This document shows positions 46,953 through 55,829 of a stretch of DNA of 64,000 nucleotides, piece by piece. Source of the stretch: a virus; the IMG/VR virus record IMGVR_UViG_3300049855_000345, positions 1 through 64,000 of that record; one strand, written 5' to 3'. Each line of letters starts with the position of its first letter. Position 1 is the first letter of the stretch. The position numbers and the translations under genes were made by a program. The notes under the pieces are model-generated. The model was not told the DNA's origin, searched no databases, and saw only the letters and a list, made by a program, of their open reading frames with translations.

Positions 46953-47933
46953 TCAGGAACGTTCGCTAGTTGCCTGCAAGCACTGTGGCTTGTGTGGGCA
47001 CTTGATACAGTCCATTGTTCCAAGGAACCCGCCGAAGCATGCAGGACGGCTCGTCTGACCCTGATCTGCAGCAGGAGGCTTACCTAGACCGCCAGTTATA
47101 GTGGCTGGTGTAGAATCTTGATGCATCGGAAGCTGGACGTGAGCTGGAGCCTGCGTCGGCACTTCCTGTGGAGCCTGGAATCCGATAGGATTCTGCTTAG
47201 GCGGCATCTGACCTCCAGAGGGAGGCATCTGCGCGCCAGAGGGAGGCATCTGAGCACCGGAGGGCGGTGCATAATTCTGACCTTGTGCAGGACCTTCATT
47301 CTTGAAGAAACCCGCACGGATAAGGCTCTGACGGGCGTTGTTGGCGTCACCAGGAACGTAAATTTCATCGAACTCGAAAAGTTCCTTATTACGCTCTTCA
47401 TCCGTAAGAGGAGCACGATCGCCTTTCTGGAAAGCCCAATCAAAACCCTTTTTACCCTGGATCGTGGTTTTTTGTATGTACAAGTCGCAGCCGTGGTCCG
47501 CGTTGGCTACGCTGGTAGGACGGCCCTGAACCATATTCAGGTTCTTTAGGTCTGTAATCTTTTTCATCGCGGTGGGTGGCAGTTCGAAACCTTTGATGTA
47601 GTTTTTCGCGCCATTACCTTGAGCCGAGCGGTCAATCACGTTGAACAAGTATTTAATTGCTGGCTTGATTCCAGCCTGGCATCCGGGGCATAGATGCGCT
47701 TTACTTGGGTCTACAGCCTCCAGGTCACTGGACCAGCCAAGGCAGTCAATGGGGAAGGTTGCTTCCTTATTATCTTTCGTGGTAATCTTTACCCAGTGCT
47801 GTGCGTAGCAGAAAATTCCGCCCACAATACGGAAGTTGTACCATTCACCGATTTTGGGCATCTCCGCCCACAGGATCTGGTCTTTCCACTTGATGTCAGT
47901 TGTTCTTGGATTGATATCGTCGAGGCTTTTCAT
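46953..47933 (-). CDS. Probable ssDNA-binding protein, gp32-like
   Basis: The start at 47931-47933 (MKSLDDINPRTTDIKWKD) follows AAAGGAAACAC. The N-terminal ~190 residues contain an OB-fold-like region with CPGCQAGIKPAIKYLFNVID, as seen in phage gp32-type proteins. A proline-rich linker then repeats PPSGAQM three times (the last as PPSGGQM). The C-terminus carries a cysteine cluster (CFGGFLGTMDCIKCPHKPQC). It probably coats single-stranded DNA during replication and recombination. The assignment rests on these features and context. Confidence 0.65.
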   Translation of the reverse strand: MKSLDDINPRTTDIKWKDQILWAEMPKIGEWYNFRIVGGIFCYAQHWVKITTKDNKEATFPIDCLGWSSDLEAVDPSKAHLCPGCQAGIKPAIKYLFNVIDRSAQGNGAKNYIKGFELPPTAMKKITDLKNLNMVQGRPTSVANADHGCDLYIQKTTIQGKKGFDWAFQKGDRAPLTDEERNKELFEFDEIYVPGDANNARQSLIRAGFFKNEGPAQGQNYAPPSGAQMPPSGAQMPPSGGQMPPKQNPIGFQAPQEVPTQAPAHVQLPMHQDSTPATITGGLGKPPAADQGQTSRPACFGGFLGTMDCIKCPHKPQCLQATSERS

Positions 47934-47987
47934 GATGTGTTTCCTTTTGTTGATGGGCGATGCGGCGGTAGCCAATGTGCCCGAGTA

Positions 47988-49313
47988 TTAAGAATGGATC
48001 AGAACACCTTTTACAGGAGTCGCTTTGGAAGTAGCTTGCTGTTGGCGAAGCTTTTCTGCTGCAACTTTATCCTGATCGATATTTTGACCTATATGATCAA
48101 TTAACCCGTACTGGAGGCAAATTAGCCGTCTAAGACGCTGAGGAATCCTGTCAAGAAGATTTTTTACGCTTTTTTCGTCTTGTTCTTCTATTGAGGTCTG
48201 TTCCTCAAGTGCCAAAGTCTCTTCGTAAGCCGTAAGCGAATCCTCTACTATGAGAGGCTCGTCAGCGCAGCCGGAAGCGACCGCCATAAGAGTAAAACCC
48301 TCGGAACTCAAATGGTATTCGAGAGATTTTACCTGGCTGGTTTTAATACTATTGTAAATACTTTCTACGTGCGATTCCGCGTATCCTGCCGCTTTTGCTA
48401 GCTCTTCGAAGCTAACCGGGCCATTAACGCTTTCTAGCTTCTGTCGTACAGCTTCTAGTTTTGCATAGTGTTGCCATGTATTACTAGAGACCTTTATGAC
48501 GTTAGCCTCTTCTTTCATGCAGAACAACATACGTTGGCGAATCCACCATTTGGCGTATCCTGGGAAGCGTGCATTACTAATATGATCGTAGGAGGATATA
48601 GCACGGAGCAGCCCCAAATTTCCGTTCTGGTAGCTGTCTAGGATGTAATCAGAGGATACGGATTGTCCCCTTGCCATTTTAAGAACAACTCTGGCATAAG
48701 CTTTACTTATGCGATTGTATATCGAGCGGATGGCTTCCATTCGTCGTGCTACGAAAGTGATGGTTCCGTAACTTGTAGAGGGGTCCAGTTCGTTGATCCG
48801 TTCGCTCTTTCGTACTTCTTTGCGTAGACTCAACTCTTTATTGACATCGTTTTGTAGTACCGATTTCGTATACTCGTTGACTAGGTCTGGGTAGCCTCTA
48901 ACGGCATTAAGCCACTCAATTATTACTGTCTCAAAGACCATTCTAGATATAGGTGTAGTTACAACGATCTCTGACTGTTTTTGTAGGTCATTTTGCGCCA
49001 TCGCCTGCATAAGGTCCATGCAGCGACATAGCATGTCTTCCTGTTGTTGAGGCTTATCAGCTACGGTGTCTACCAAGTCGTCTTTTGTATTGTAATCAAC
49101 ACTTCGCGTGAATATAGCCTTGTTGCGATCAATATTAGCGGCCACCTCTGCGCCTAGGTCAATTATTGCAAACTGGACTATTGTATTTTCCTGCACAAGG
49201 GTGTGCAGACACTCCTTCAGCAATTTATGTGCTTTAGCGAACAGCGGAAACAGCTCTTCTTGTTTGAGGGTTTCCGCTGCATTAGCTTTCGTTAATTCGT
49301 CGAAATGAGACAA
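47988..49313 (-). CDS. Sigma-70-family RNA polymerase sigma factor
   Basis: A 441-residue protein. Region 2 is DSYQNGNLGLLRAISSYDHI and RFPGYAKWWIRQRMLFCMKE, the strongly conserved core- and -10-binding segment. Region 3 follows (PVSFEELAKAAGYAESHVES). Region 4 is weak but LLDRIPQRLRRLICLQYGL fits its start. The N-terminal ~180 residues are unlike region 1 of host sigmas. It would direct host polymerase to a later class of phage promoters, adding to the ECF sigma at 23945. Confidence 0.85.
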   Translation of the reverse strand: MSHFDELTKANAAETLKQEELFPLFAKAHKLLKECLHTLVQENTIVQFAIIDLGAEVAANIDRNKAIFTRSVDYNTKDDLVDTVADKPQQQEDMLCRCMDLMQAMAQNDLQKQSEIVVTTPISRMVFETVIIEWLNAVRGYPDLVNEYTKSVLQNDVNKELSLRKEVRKSERINELDPSTSYGTITFVARRMEAIRSIYNRISKAYARVVLKMARGQSVSSDYILDSYQNGNLGLLRAISSYDHISNARFPGYAKWWIRQRMLFCMKEEANVIKVSSNTWQHYAKLEAVRQKLESVNGPVSFEELAKAAGYAESHVESIYNSIKTSQVKSLEYHLSSEGFTLMAVASGCADEPLIVEDSLTAYEETLALEEQTSIEEQDEKSVKNLLDRIPQRLRRLICLQYGLIDHIGQNIDQDKVAAEKLRQQQATSKATPVKGVLIHS

Positions 49314-49317
49314 TTTG

Positions 49318-49770
49318 TCACCTGTTTCGCTTGAGTTTGTCGCTGATTGCAGTCTTTGCCTGCTCTGCTGCTTTTTGCGTTGTATCTGCCGCTAGAGCCA
49401 GTTTCGCCAAGTAGGTCAGGTGTGGGCATAACCCTGGCAAGAACTTAGGATTAGCTTTTACAGGCATTTTTGGGTCTGCGTTCTCTAGTTTCGCGGACCC
49501 GCGAGCGGCAAGGGCAACCTCTAGTTTGTATTTGAAGTGATCGCAGGTGCAAGACACCATACAATGAGACCCAGGGCCTATGGTTTTGTCGTAGCAGCGA
49601 ATTATTGCTCGACGTTGGCCGCTGTTTCCGTTGATTATTCCAACAAACTTTATGTGTTCTCCTTTGTCATTCTTGTCGCTGGATTTTTTGAACGAATCGG
49701 CTCTGTAGCGGCTAGAACTTCGAAGGAACTCAGGGTCAGTCGCCTTCAGCATCGTACCTAAGGTAAGCAT
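49318..49770 (-). CDS. SWIM-like zinc-binding protein
   Basis: A 150-residue protein with CTCDHFKYKLEVALAARG and later PGLCPHLTYLAKLAL, a CxC...CxH spacing like SWIM zinc fingers. Such domains bind DNA or proteins. The C-terminal tail is lysine-rich. AGGAA precedes the ATG. Confidence 0.6.
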   Translation of the reverse strand: MLTLGTMLKATDPEFLRSSSRYRADSFKKSSDKNDKGEHIKFVGIINGNSGQRRAIIRCYDKTIGPGSHCMVSCTCDHFKYKLEVALAARGSAKLENADPKMPVKANPKFLPGLCPHLTYLAKLALAADTTQKAAEQAKTAISDKLKRNR

Positions 49771-49790
49771 GGCAATTCCTGTCTTTTGTG

Positions 49791-50039
49791 CTAGCTAAAA
49801 TTGATGAAGCCGATCTTTTGGAGGGTATCCAGGACCGATCGTAGCTTTCTAAAAGCTAGTTTATTTGTCTGCGTAGCTAGCGCATTTTGTAGCTGTGGCG
49901 CAGGGGTACTGATTACAGCATTTGCTAATGTTTCCGCTAGCAGGACAAGAAGCGGGCCTCGCGTTAGTTGCAGTTCTTGCCCCAAGCGAGTCAGTAGTTT
50001 TTCTTGCTCTATAGCGCTCCGAGTATACCGGCTGTGCAT
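49791..50039 (-). CDS. Hypothetical helical protein, 82 aa
   Basis: An 82-residue, mostly helical protein (LLVLLAETLANAVISTPAPQ). Its start overlaps the end of the TIGR02757-like gene by 31 nt. No family recognised. Confidence 0.5.
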   Translation of the reverse strand: MHSRYTRSAIEQEKLLTRLGQELQLTRGPLLVLLAETLANAVISTPAPQLQNALATQTNKLAFRKLRSVLDTLQKIGFINFS

Positions 50040-50800
50040 ATTGGAAAGTCGTAAATTAGTGGGTCTTCAGGACACAAATAGCGAAGACTATCTGTGATGT
50101 CCTCTGCAACTTTCCAGGTACTTCCGCTCTTATTTGTGAGACCTAGATTTCTACTTATCCTGGCCACGTGCGTATCTAACGGGATGACAAGAGCACTTGT
50201 CGGAATACCTGTCCAGTTGCCTACGTCGATAGCGTCCTTTCGGACCATCCATCGGAGGAACATATTTAACCGTTTACATGCACTGCCGTCTTTTGGGCTA
50301 GGAATGAGGTAGAAAAAACCAGCAGACTTGTCGTCTACCAGATCGCGCAGGTATTCTACCAAGTTGGCTGCCGCATCATATACGTTTCCGGTCTCGTCGT
50401 ATACATCACGAAAGACTGTCTCTAGCGTCCATCCGCACTTGTACATCACGCGGAGCGCCAGCAGCAGGCTGCATACATCTTTAGCCGAGTTGAATCGGTA
50501 GCGGAACCAGTCCAGTTTGGTTTCCCACGTTGCAGGGTCGGTATCTAGTAGATAGTCAACAGGGCGTTTTCCTAGCTGCTTCAATAGTCTTGCTACGACA
50601 GGTCTGAAAACATCCTGTTTTCCGTAAGAGAGCGTTGATACAATAAAGGCTGCAGCTTCCTGGTCTCTTTTATTTTTGTAGTTATACAGCAGCCCTATGG
50701 GATCTTTATCCCTAGCGTGCTCTTTTAGCACCTCAGACTGGGAAAGAAGCCGATCTAGTTTTTCTTTGATTTGTTTGATTTCTTCGTTTTGTAGCTTCAT
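50009..50800 (-). CDS. TIGR02757/DUF2400 family protein (HhH-GPD-like)
   Basis: A 263-residue protein closely matching the TIGR02757 pattern: KDPIGLLYNYKNKRDQEAAA, IPSPKDGSACKRLNMFLRWM, WTGIPTSALVIPLDTHVARI and ITDSLRYLCPEDPLIYDF. The family is related to helix-hairpin-helix DNA glycosylases, but its substrate is not established. A phage copy suggests base-repair or modified-base handling. It overlaps the metalloprotease-like gene at 50797. Confidence 0.85.
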   Translation of the reverse strand: MKLQNEEIKQIKEKLDRLLSQSEVLKEHARDKDPIGLLYNYKNKRDQEAAAFIVSTLSYGKQDVFRPVVARLLKQLGKRPVDYLLDTDPATWETKLDWFRYRFNSAKDVCSLLLALRVMYKCGWTLETVFRDVYDETGNVYDAAANLVEYLRDLVDDKSAGFFYLIPSPKDGSACKRLNMFLRWMVRKDAIDVGNWTGIPTSALVIPLDTHVARISRNLGLTNKSGSTWKVAEDITDSLRYLCPEDPLIYDFPICTAGILGAL

Positions 50801-51513
50801 GCTTTTGGCGGCGGTGGTGGAAGCGAACGATTGCGTAGCATACGGTGGCTGAGGAGGAACATTTGCACATCGGCGAAAACCTGGTCTGTGATAATGTCAC
50901 CTTCCATAATTTTATCTAGCTGCTTTTGCATTATTTTCCGCACGTATTTTTCTGGAGCATACATCCAATATGTTCGTCCTGTAAGCCCTCTAATAATGTC
51001 TTCGAAGGTATTCTTGTGCAGCTTGCCGTTCACCCAGATTTCTCCTGCGAGAGACATGGTGTAGCCACGGAACTCCCAGTATAATCGGAAGGGGCTAGGC
51101 AGCGGAAGAAATAGCAAAAACGCAGACGCACAGTAATACAAAGGTGTGTACAACGGACCTAACAGCGCTAGAAATCCAAATACTCCTAAAAGTTGAGGCA
51201 GCGCATATGTAAATAGGAACGTTTTATGCTTCCTGTTATCAGAGACATGAACGTATTCGTGCGCTAGCGTACAGATGAGATCTGTTTCGTCCCATCCCGT
51301 GCCGTCGTCATACACTCCAAATTGCTTTGGAAGGCATATTGTGTTCATGTACGTAGTAACTACGTATCTGTTGAAATCTGGCAGAGCTACGCCTAGAAGA
51401 CGCATCCACCAAATTTCACTCTTGTATTGGAATTTTACGCCCCGCTCGGTCAGGAAATTCACAAAGAGCGCAACATTATTTCCTTTTGACCGCAGGTAAT
51501 CGACAGCTTTCAT
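50797..51513 (-). CDS. Membrane protein with HExxH metalloprotease-like motif
   Basis: A 238-residue protein. CTLAHEYVHVSDNRKH carries an HExxH zinc motif near residue 88. Two hydrophobic segments follow (ALPQLLGVFGFLALL, then YYCASAFLLFLPL), and the C-terminal half ends in a proline run. It may be a membrane-bound protease or merely a zinc-binding protein. No substrate is apparent. Confidence 0.6.
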   Translation of the reverse strand: MKAVDYLRSKGNNVALFVNFLTERGVKFQYKSEIWWMRLLGVALPDFNRYVVTTYMNTICLPKQFGVYDDGTGWDETDLICTLAHEYVHVSDNRKHKTFLFTYALPQLLGVFGFLALLGPLYTPLYYCASAFLLFLPLPSPFRLYWEFRGYTMSLAGEIWVNGKLHKNTFEDIIRGLTGRTYWMYAPEKYVRKIMQKQLDKIMEGDIITDQVFADVQMFLLSHRMLRNRSLPPPPPKA

Positions 51514-51559
51514 AGTAGTACTCTCCGTAGAGTTGAACTCCGGAGGCGTACAAGTTATT

Positions 51560-52477
51560 TCAGAAGTCCTGAGGCATCAACGTATTTAGTAGCTGTGGTG
51601 ACCATAGCTTTGACGCAATAGCTGTAGTACGACAACTATCGTATCTGCTACCTCTCACCCCCGGTACATCTGCCCAGCGCCCGTATTGTCTTGTTCCGAG
51701 GGTGCGAATTAGGGCCTGTGCGAAGTGCGTAGGATCCGGACTATCTCCCACCCTATCCAGTACGGTCTCCAGGCAGGATTTGGCAATTGCTGGTGCATTT
51801 GGTACAAAAGAGTGGTAGACGCACATGGCTAAATCTACCGCCTCTGGCAGTTGGTGCACGTCAATTTTTTCTGGTGACTGAACGTCAGGAATAAATAGCC
51901 TATAAGCTTCCAGCTCAGTACTTAGTGCGCTCCGCACCAAGTATTCAATACTATGATCTATTTGGGCTTCGTGGGTGCGATCATCCGACAGCAGGTCATA
52001 AAATAACTGAGCCCACTTCTCTGCTTGTTGCCGTTGAGGGCCTGTTTTAGGTACCATCCCGTTTGGCGGTGTAAAGGTCGCACGTATAGCTTGGCCAGAA
52101 ATAACGGAACCGTTCTTTAAGTCTCGTAGTTTACCGTCTTTAGCGATATACCAACCCTGCGCTTTGAAAGCGTCCCATAGCGGTTGTACCGGAGCGCCAG
52201 GTGTCATTTCTATGCGTCGTAGTAGGGAGAACAGCGGTCCCTGCTCCATAGTACGAGGAAATAGTGCAATCCAATGCATTGGACCACCAGACATGCCGCA
52301 GCCATCGTAGCCTTGGACAGTTCCCCAGAGAGGAGCCTCCAGTTGTGATGTTAGGTAAAATGCCCTATGCATATGTAGCTGAGCATCGGATCCAGAAGGC
52401 ACGTTCACGGTCGTAGTGCCCGCAATTTTGATGCCAGCATATTTATCTTGGTATGTCAAGTAGGAAACTTTAGCCAT
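51560..52477 (-). CDS. Conserved phage protein, possible cell-wall-active domain
   Basis: A 305-residue protein with APLWGTVQGYDGCGMSGGPM and HWIALFPRTMEQGPLF. I associate this glycine-rich GYDGxGMSGG block with hypothetical proteins of large phages, some of them annotated as peptidoglycan-active, but no catalytic site is certain. The rest is helical. It lies between the metalloprotease-like gene and the terminase region. Confidence 0.55.
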   Translation of the reverse strand: MAKVSYLTYQDKYAGIKIAGTTTVNVPSGSDAQLHMHRAFYLTSQLEAPLWGTVQGYDGCGMSGGPMHWIALFPRTMEQGPLFSLLRRIEMTPGAPVQPLWDAFKAQGWYIAKDGKLRDLKNGSVISGQAIRATFTPPNGMVPKTGPQRQQAEKWAQLFYDLLSDDRTHEAQIDHSIEYLVRSALSTELEAYRLFIPDVQSPEKIDVHQLPEAVDLAMCVYHSFVPNAPAIAKSCLETVLDRVGDSPDPTHFAQALIRTLGTRQYGRWADVPGVRGSRYDSCRTTAIASKLWSPQLLNTLMPQDF

Positions 52478-52493
52478 ACCAATAAATAAGATA

Positions 52494-52712
52494 TTATGGG
52501 TCAGTATAGACCCTTAGGTCCTCCTCTATGAGGCTAGCCAGTTCGTCGTATAACTCTTCAAGTGTTTTGTTGTAGTCTTCCGCATCGATCGTATAGCTCC
52601 GCATGACAGGAGGAGCCATTGTGATGTGAAGCTTTCCTTCTTTGAAGACAATGCCGTTACTGCACTTCTCTCTGGGAGGGAAGCGATCATTGAGTTTTCT
52701 AAGAAATTCCAG
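52494..52712 (-). CDS. Small protein, 72 aa, probable CTG start
   Basis: An open frame from after a TAA at about 52757 to TAA at 52494-52496 encodes EFLRKLNDRFPPREKCSNGI and LEELYDELASLIEEDL, a convincing protein. It has no ATG, GTG or TTG before the middle. AAGGAAGG lies five bases before a CTG at 52710-52712, so CTG is the likely start. An internal ATG would drop the first ~30 residues. Confidence 0.5.
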   Translation of the reverse strand: MEFLRKLNDRFPPREKCSNGIVFKEGKLHITMAPPVMRSYTIDAEDYNKTLEELYDELASLIEEDLRVYTDP

Positions 52713-52728
52713 TAGTTCCTTCCTTAGA

Positions 52729-52908
52729 CTAGTCTCTGCAGTGGTCCTTATTGGACACTTTTAGACCTTCTTCTCGGGCCTCGATCAAGGCTTTAGCCTC
52801 TTGTTTTGTCAGTTTACGTTTGTTCCTGAGACCGCCATCCCGGTCACGACAAGCGCACATTCCACAACAGCCTTTGATTCTTTTCGGACGGGTATTTTTG
52901 TAATGCAT
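52729..52908 (-). CDS. Small basic Cys-rich protein, 59 aa
   Basis: Begins MHYKNTRPKRIKGCCGMCAC and continues KRKLTKQEAKALIEAREEG. The CCGMCAC cluster suggests a metal site; the remainder is a basic helix. It ends 17 nt before the CTG-start gene, whose Shine-Dalgarno site follows immediately, so the two are likely co-expressed. Confidence 0.55.
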   Translation of the reverse strand: MHYKNTRPKRIKGCCGMCACRDRDGGLRNKRKLTKQEAKALIEAREEGLKVSNKDHCRD

Positions 52909-52981
52909 GTATCTAGTGTCTTTCCACCAGCAGGCGCCACCTGCGCGCTGGTGATTGCACTATTTGTGTGTTTGTGTAGCA

Positions 52982-53149
52982 TTACTCTTTCTCCTGTTTC
53001 GAAGCTAGCTGCTCTTTGATGATGTCTTTCTCGCTCCTGCGGCGGTGTCGTACCGTCATAGTTTTGGACACACGACGTCCTTCCTGGCCCTGGCGCTTCA
53101 TGCAGTTGTAGCAGCAGGAGTTGCATTTGTGTTCGACGTAGTCACTCAT
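52982..53149 (-). CDS. Small Cys-rich basic protein, 55 aa
   Basis: Starts at 53147-53149 (MSDYVEHKCNSCCYNCMKRQ), with an overlap of the upstream gene stop. Cysteine pairs CNSCCYNC suggest a zinc knuckle; the rest is lysine- and arginine-rich. Probably nucleic-acid binding. Confidence 0.55.
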   Translation of the reverse strand: MSDYVEHKCNSCCYNCMKRQGQEGRRVSKTMTVRHRRRSEKDIIKEQLASKQEKE

Positions 53150-53358
53150 CACCAACGTCCTCTTGGTTTTCGCTGTATTACGCGGCGAAGATCTTCGGCA
53201 CCCTTCCGGAGGGCTTCCTCTACTTCTTCCGGTGTAATACATGGAGCGTTGGCGTACTCTTCCTCGGTCAGGGTCTCCAACATCGAATGGTCTAGGACGC
53301 GTTTACGTTGCGCGTCCCTATCCTCAGTTGTGTTATACTTTCGTGTCAAGTATTTCAT
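53149..53358 (-). CDS. Hypothetical small charged protein, 69 aa
   Basis: A 69-residue charged helical protein (VEEALRKGAEDLRRVIQRK) between the ParB-like gene and the small Cys protein gene, with overlapping ends. No function recognised. Confidence 0.55.
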   Translation of the reverse strand: MKYLTRKYNTTEDRDAQRKRVLDHSMLETLTEEEYANAPCITPEEVEEALRKGAEDLRRVIQRKPRGRW

Positions 53359-53790
53359 TTAGTCTACTTTTACCCATAGTACGGTAGGAGGTTTTTTCAA
53401 TACCCTCGCCGCCATTAATCTAGTATTTCCAGCCACTAGTATTAGTTTCCCTGCAAACTCTAGCACAATAGGCGCAGGCAAGCTCGTTCCTTTGTTCATG
53501 GCGTTAAGAATAGGTTCTAGCTCTTTACCGTACGTCTGTGCTAGCTGCTGCACTTGCTTTAGCGTCTTAACTTTATAGGAGTCAGTATTCTCTAGACGTT
53601 TCCAGTCTTTATCCACCAGCGGTCGAAGCTGCGCTTTACGACAAGCGTGGTACAGTGTGGCTAGTGGAATCTTTGTTTCTTGCGAGACTCTGGCGAACTC
53701 TTCTCGCTCTTCTTTGTACGCTGGCAGGATCCACAGACCCGCTAAGCGTGTTAGTCCTGCTACGATGCTGGATAGTTTTTCTATTGTCAT
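53359..53790 (-). CDS. ParB/Srx-fold protein
   Basis: A 143-residue protein. The C-terminal segment PAPIVLEFAGKLILVAGNTR and LMAARVLKKPPTVLWV matches the GN(T)RL-type motif of the ParB N-terminal/sulfiredoxin-like nuclease fold. The N-terminal half is helical and may bind DNA. It lies directly downstream of the large terminase gene, so a packaging or DNA-end role is plausible. Confidence 0.65.
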   Translation of the reverse strand: MTIEKLSSIVAGLTRLAGLWILPAYKEEREEFARVSQETKIPLATLYHACRKAQLRPLVDKDWKRLENTDSYKVKTLKQVQQLAQTYGKELEPILNAMNKGTSLPAPIVLEFAGKLILVAGNTRLMAARVLKKPPTVLWVKVD

Positions 53791-53792
53791 AC

Positions 53793-55829
53793 TCAGTATC
53801 TCGTCTTCTTACGTACAACGCCGAGTTTTGCATCAAAGTTTCCAGAGGCACCTTTAAAAGATGCCGCTGTAGTTTTGCCTATGACTACCCCGAGCGATCC
53901 CAGCGCCCTACTGGAAGAGCCCAAACCTGCCTTTAGAAAGTCGTCACGATATAACTGCAGGTATCTACTTGCCAGAATTACTGTTCGGAACATGTCGTCG
54001 TCACCAGCTTCTGGTTTGAGCACCTTTTTACCGGCTTCCCTCACGGTAGCCATCTGTAGCGCAAGATGGGTGTATGGTGCGTTTTTGAGCTGGTTTTGAT
54101 TTGTAATATCTAGGTCTTCCAGGCTTTCGTGCTCCCACCTAGGCATCTTGTAGTTCTGACTGTTTATAATGTTGCGGAATTCCTGGAAATCTGCTGGTTT
54201 TGGGCTGTATTGCTCCGCCACGATTTTGAGGTCGCGAAGTCTTTGGATTTCACCTGTACTCTGCCAGCGGTCATACGCCACATATTTGATATTGAAGTGT
54301 TTGCACAGCTTCAGTACGATTTCGAACATCGTTGGAAAGTGGATGGATATTGTGGTATCGGTATCTTGGATTCTCTCTGGAGCCACAGATACTGTACCGT
54401 CTAGTACAAGTTTGACCTCTTGATCGTCCTTTTCCACATGGTGCAGAGATATGGCAAAGCAGTTGCCGCTTTCACCCGCGTCGCATGTGATAATACGCGC
54501 TGTTTGTTTGTCTGTATCGCATGAAACAACTTCTGCAGCAATAAATTTACCACTTCCAGCTTTGTCACTGATATACTTGGGTTTTGTCTGGAAAGCTGGC
54601 GTTTTGTTAGTTTTTGTGGAATAGATTGCTTGCTTGTTGGCAATGAATGGGCTGTCCGCGAGTGGAGGCTGTGCGCCAAAGTCGCGTAGAAAGATAATTG
54701 GTTTGTTGATTTCTTCGGACCTGAAGTCCTCTCGCTTGTATTGTGGTGAAGCCTCCCACGTAGCCCAGTGAAAGGATGCTTTTCGAGGGTCACGCTCAGC
54801 TTCTTTCAGCAAAGACATGATTTTATCGAACTGGGATCGTGGAGAGCTGATGTTCAGCATATATGCGGTTGGTACGTCGTAATCACCCTGAGCCCAGAGT
54901 TGATCTGTTTTATTGCGTACGGTACGTAGGCTGTTGGCCAGTGCGGTGTACGTCTCATCTGCGTTGGCTCGCACGGCGCTGTCTGCAGAGTTAAACCAGC
55001 CAAGCTCATCAATCGCACCTAGCAAACGAGTACGACCACGCAGAGTTTTCATATCAGCAGCCTGATAAGTAGCAGATATTTTTTTGTCTCCATACCAAAC
55101 GAAAGAATCAAGTACCTTCACCAAGGTTCCAGGAGGTACGCCTTTCCTTTTCTCCTCATCACGGAGAGCCGCATGATAATTTACGAACCAGGGGGCTGAT
55201 GTGACTTGGTTGTGGATTGCGGTCCATAGCGTTTCGTACGCCTGTTTGGCAGACACCGCCACCACTGTCATTTGAAGCATTGTTCCTGGCATTAAGCCTA
55301 GGTAACGTACAGGGTTCGGAATTTTCAGGTATCTGTGTAGGATATACGGCGTTAGTACGCCTCCGGTTAATGCTGTTTTACCTGCGCGTTGCCCAACACA
55401 GCTCACAAGTTCGTTTGGAAATATAGTGAATAGCTCTTTGCGATTACGTTTACACTTAGGGCAGATGCTGTATTCTAGTAGCTGTACTCGTTCCTGAAAC
55501 TGTGAAATACTATCACCTACAGGCACGTCGGCTACGTAATCCGGGTCTGAGCATGCTGGGCAGTATTCTGCAAATAGTTTAACAGCTTGTTCTGCTTGTT
55601 TTGCGAACAAGGTGGTGGTGTTAAGGAACGTTGGTCCTACTGCGAATTCTATTACATTTTTGGCGCGAGGTAGTTCAACCTCTACCTCGAAAACATCAGG
55701 AGATAGGCCGCTATTGACTACACTATTGACTAAGTCGTCAATGTCTAGTAAATGTGCATTTTCTGATCGTTTAGACAAGCAATCCGCGCTTTCGGAGGAT
55801 ATGACCGAACTTGCGCCACACTTCTCCAT
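53793..55829 (-). CDS. Terminase large subunit
   Basis: A 678-residue packaging motor. Residues 90-126 hold two CxxC pairs (CPAC, CPKC), an unusual zinc-binding insertion before the ATPase. Walker A is GQRAGKT at 146-152; Walker B is LLGAIDELGW; coupling residues follow in LNISSPRSQFD. The nuclease domain includes ITCDAGESGNCFAISL and FNIKYVAYDRWQS. It cuts concatemers and pumps DNA into the prohead. The start lies 59 nt inside the preceding gene; a TTG just after that gene's stop is an alternative. Confidence 0.88.
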   Translation of the reverse strand: MEKCGASSVISSESADCLSKRSENAHLLDIDDLVNSVVNSGLSPDVFEVEVELPRAKNVIEFAVGPTFLNTTTLFAKQAEQAVKLFAEYCPACSDPDYVADVPVGDSISQFQERVQLLEYSICPKCKRNRKELFTIFPNELVSCVGQRAGKTALTGGVLTPYILHRYLKIPNPVRYLGLMPGTMLQMTVVAVSAKQAYETLWTAIHNQVTSAPWFVNYHAALRDEEKRKGVPPGTLVKVLDSFVWYGDKKISATYQAADMKTLRGRTRLLGAIDELGWFNSADSAVRANADETYTALANSLRTVRNKTDQLWAQGDYDVPTAYMLNISSPRSQFDKIMSLLKEAERDPRKASFHWATWEASPQYKREDFRSEEINKPIIFLRDFGAQPPLADSPFIANKQAIYSTKTNKTPAFQTKPKYISDKAGSGKFIAAEVVSCDTDKQTARIITCDAGESGNCFAISLHHVEKDDQEVKLVLDGTVSVAPERIQDTDTTISIHFPTMFEIVLKLCKHFNIKYVAYDRWQSTGEIQRLRDLKIVAEQYSPKPADFQEFRNIINSQNYKMPRWEHESLEDLDITNQNQLKNAPYTHLALQMATVREAGKKVLKPEAGDDDMFRTVILASRYLQLYRDDFLKAGLGSSSRALGSLGVVIGKTTAASFKGASGNFDAKLGVVRKKTRY

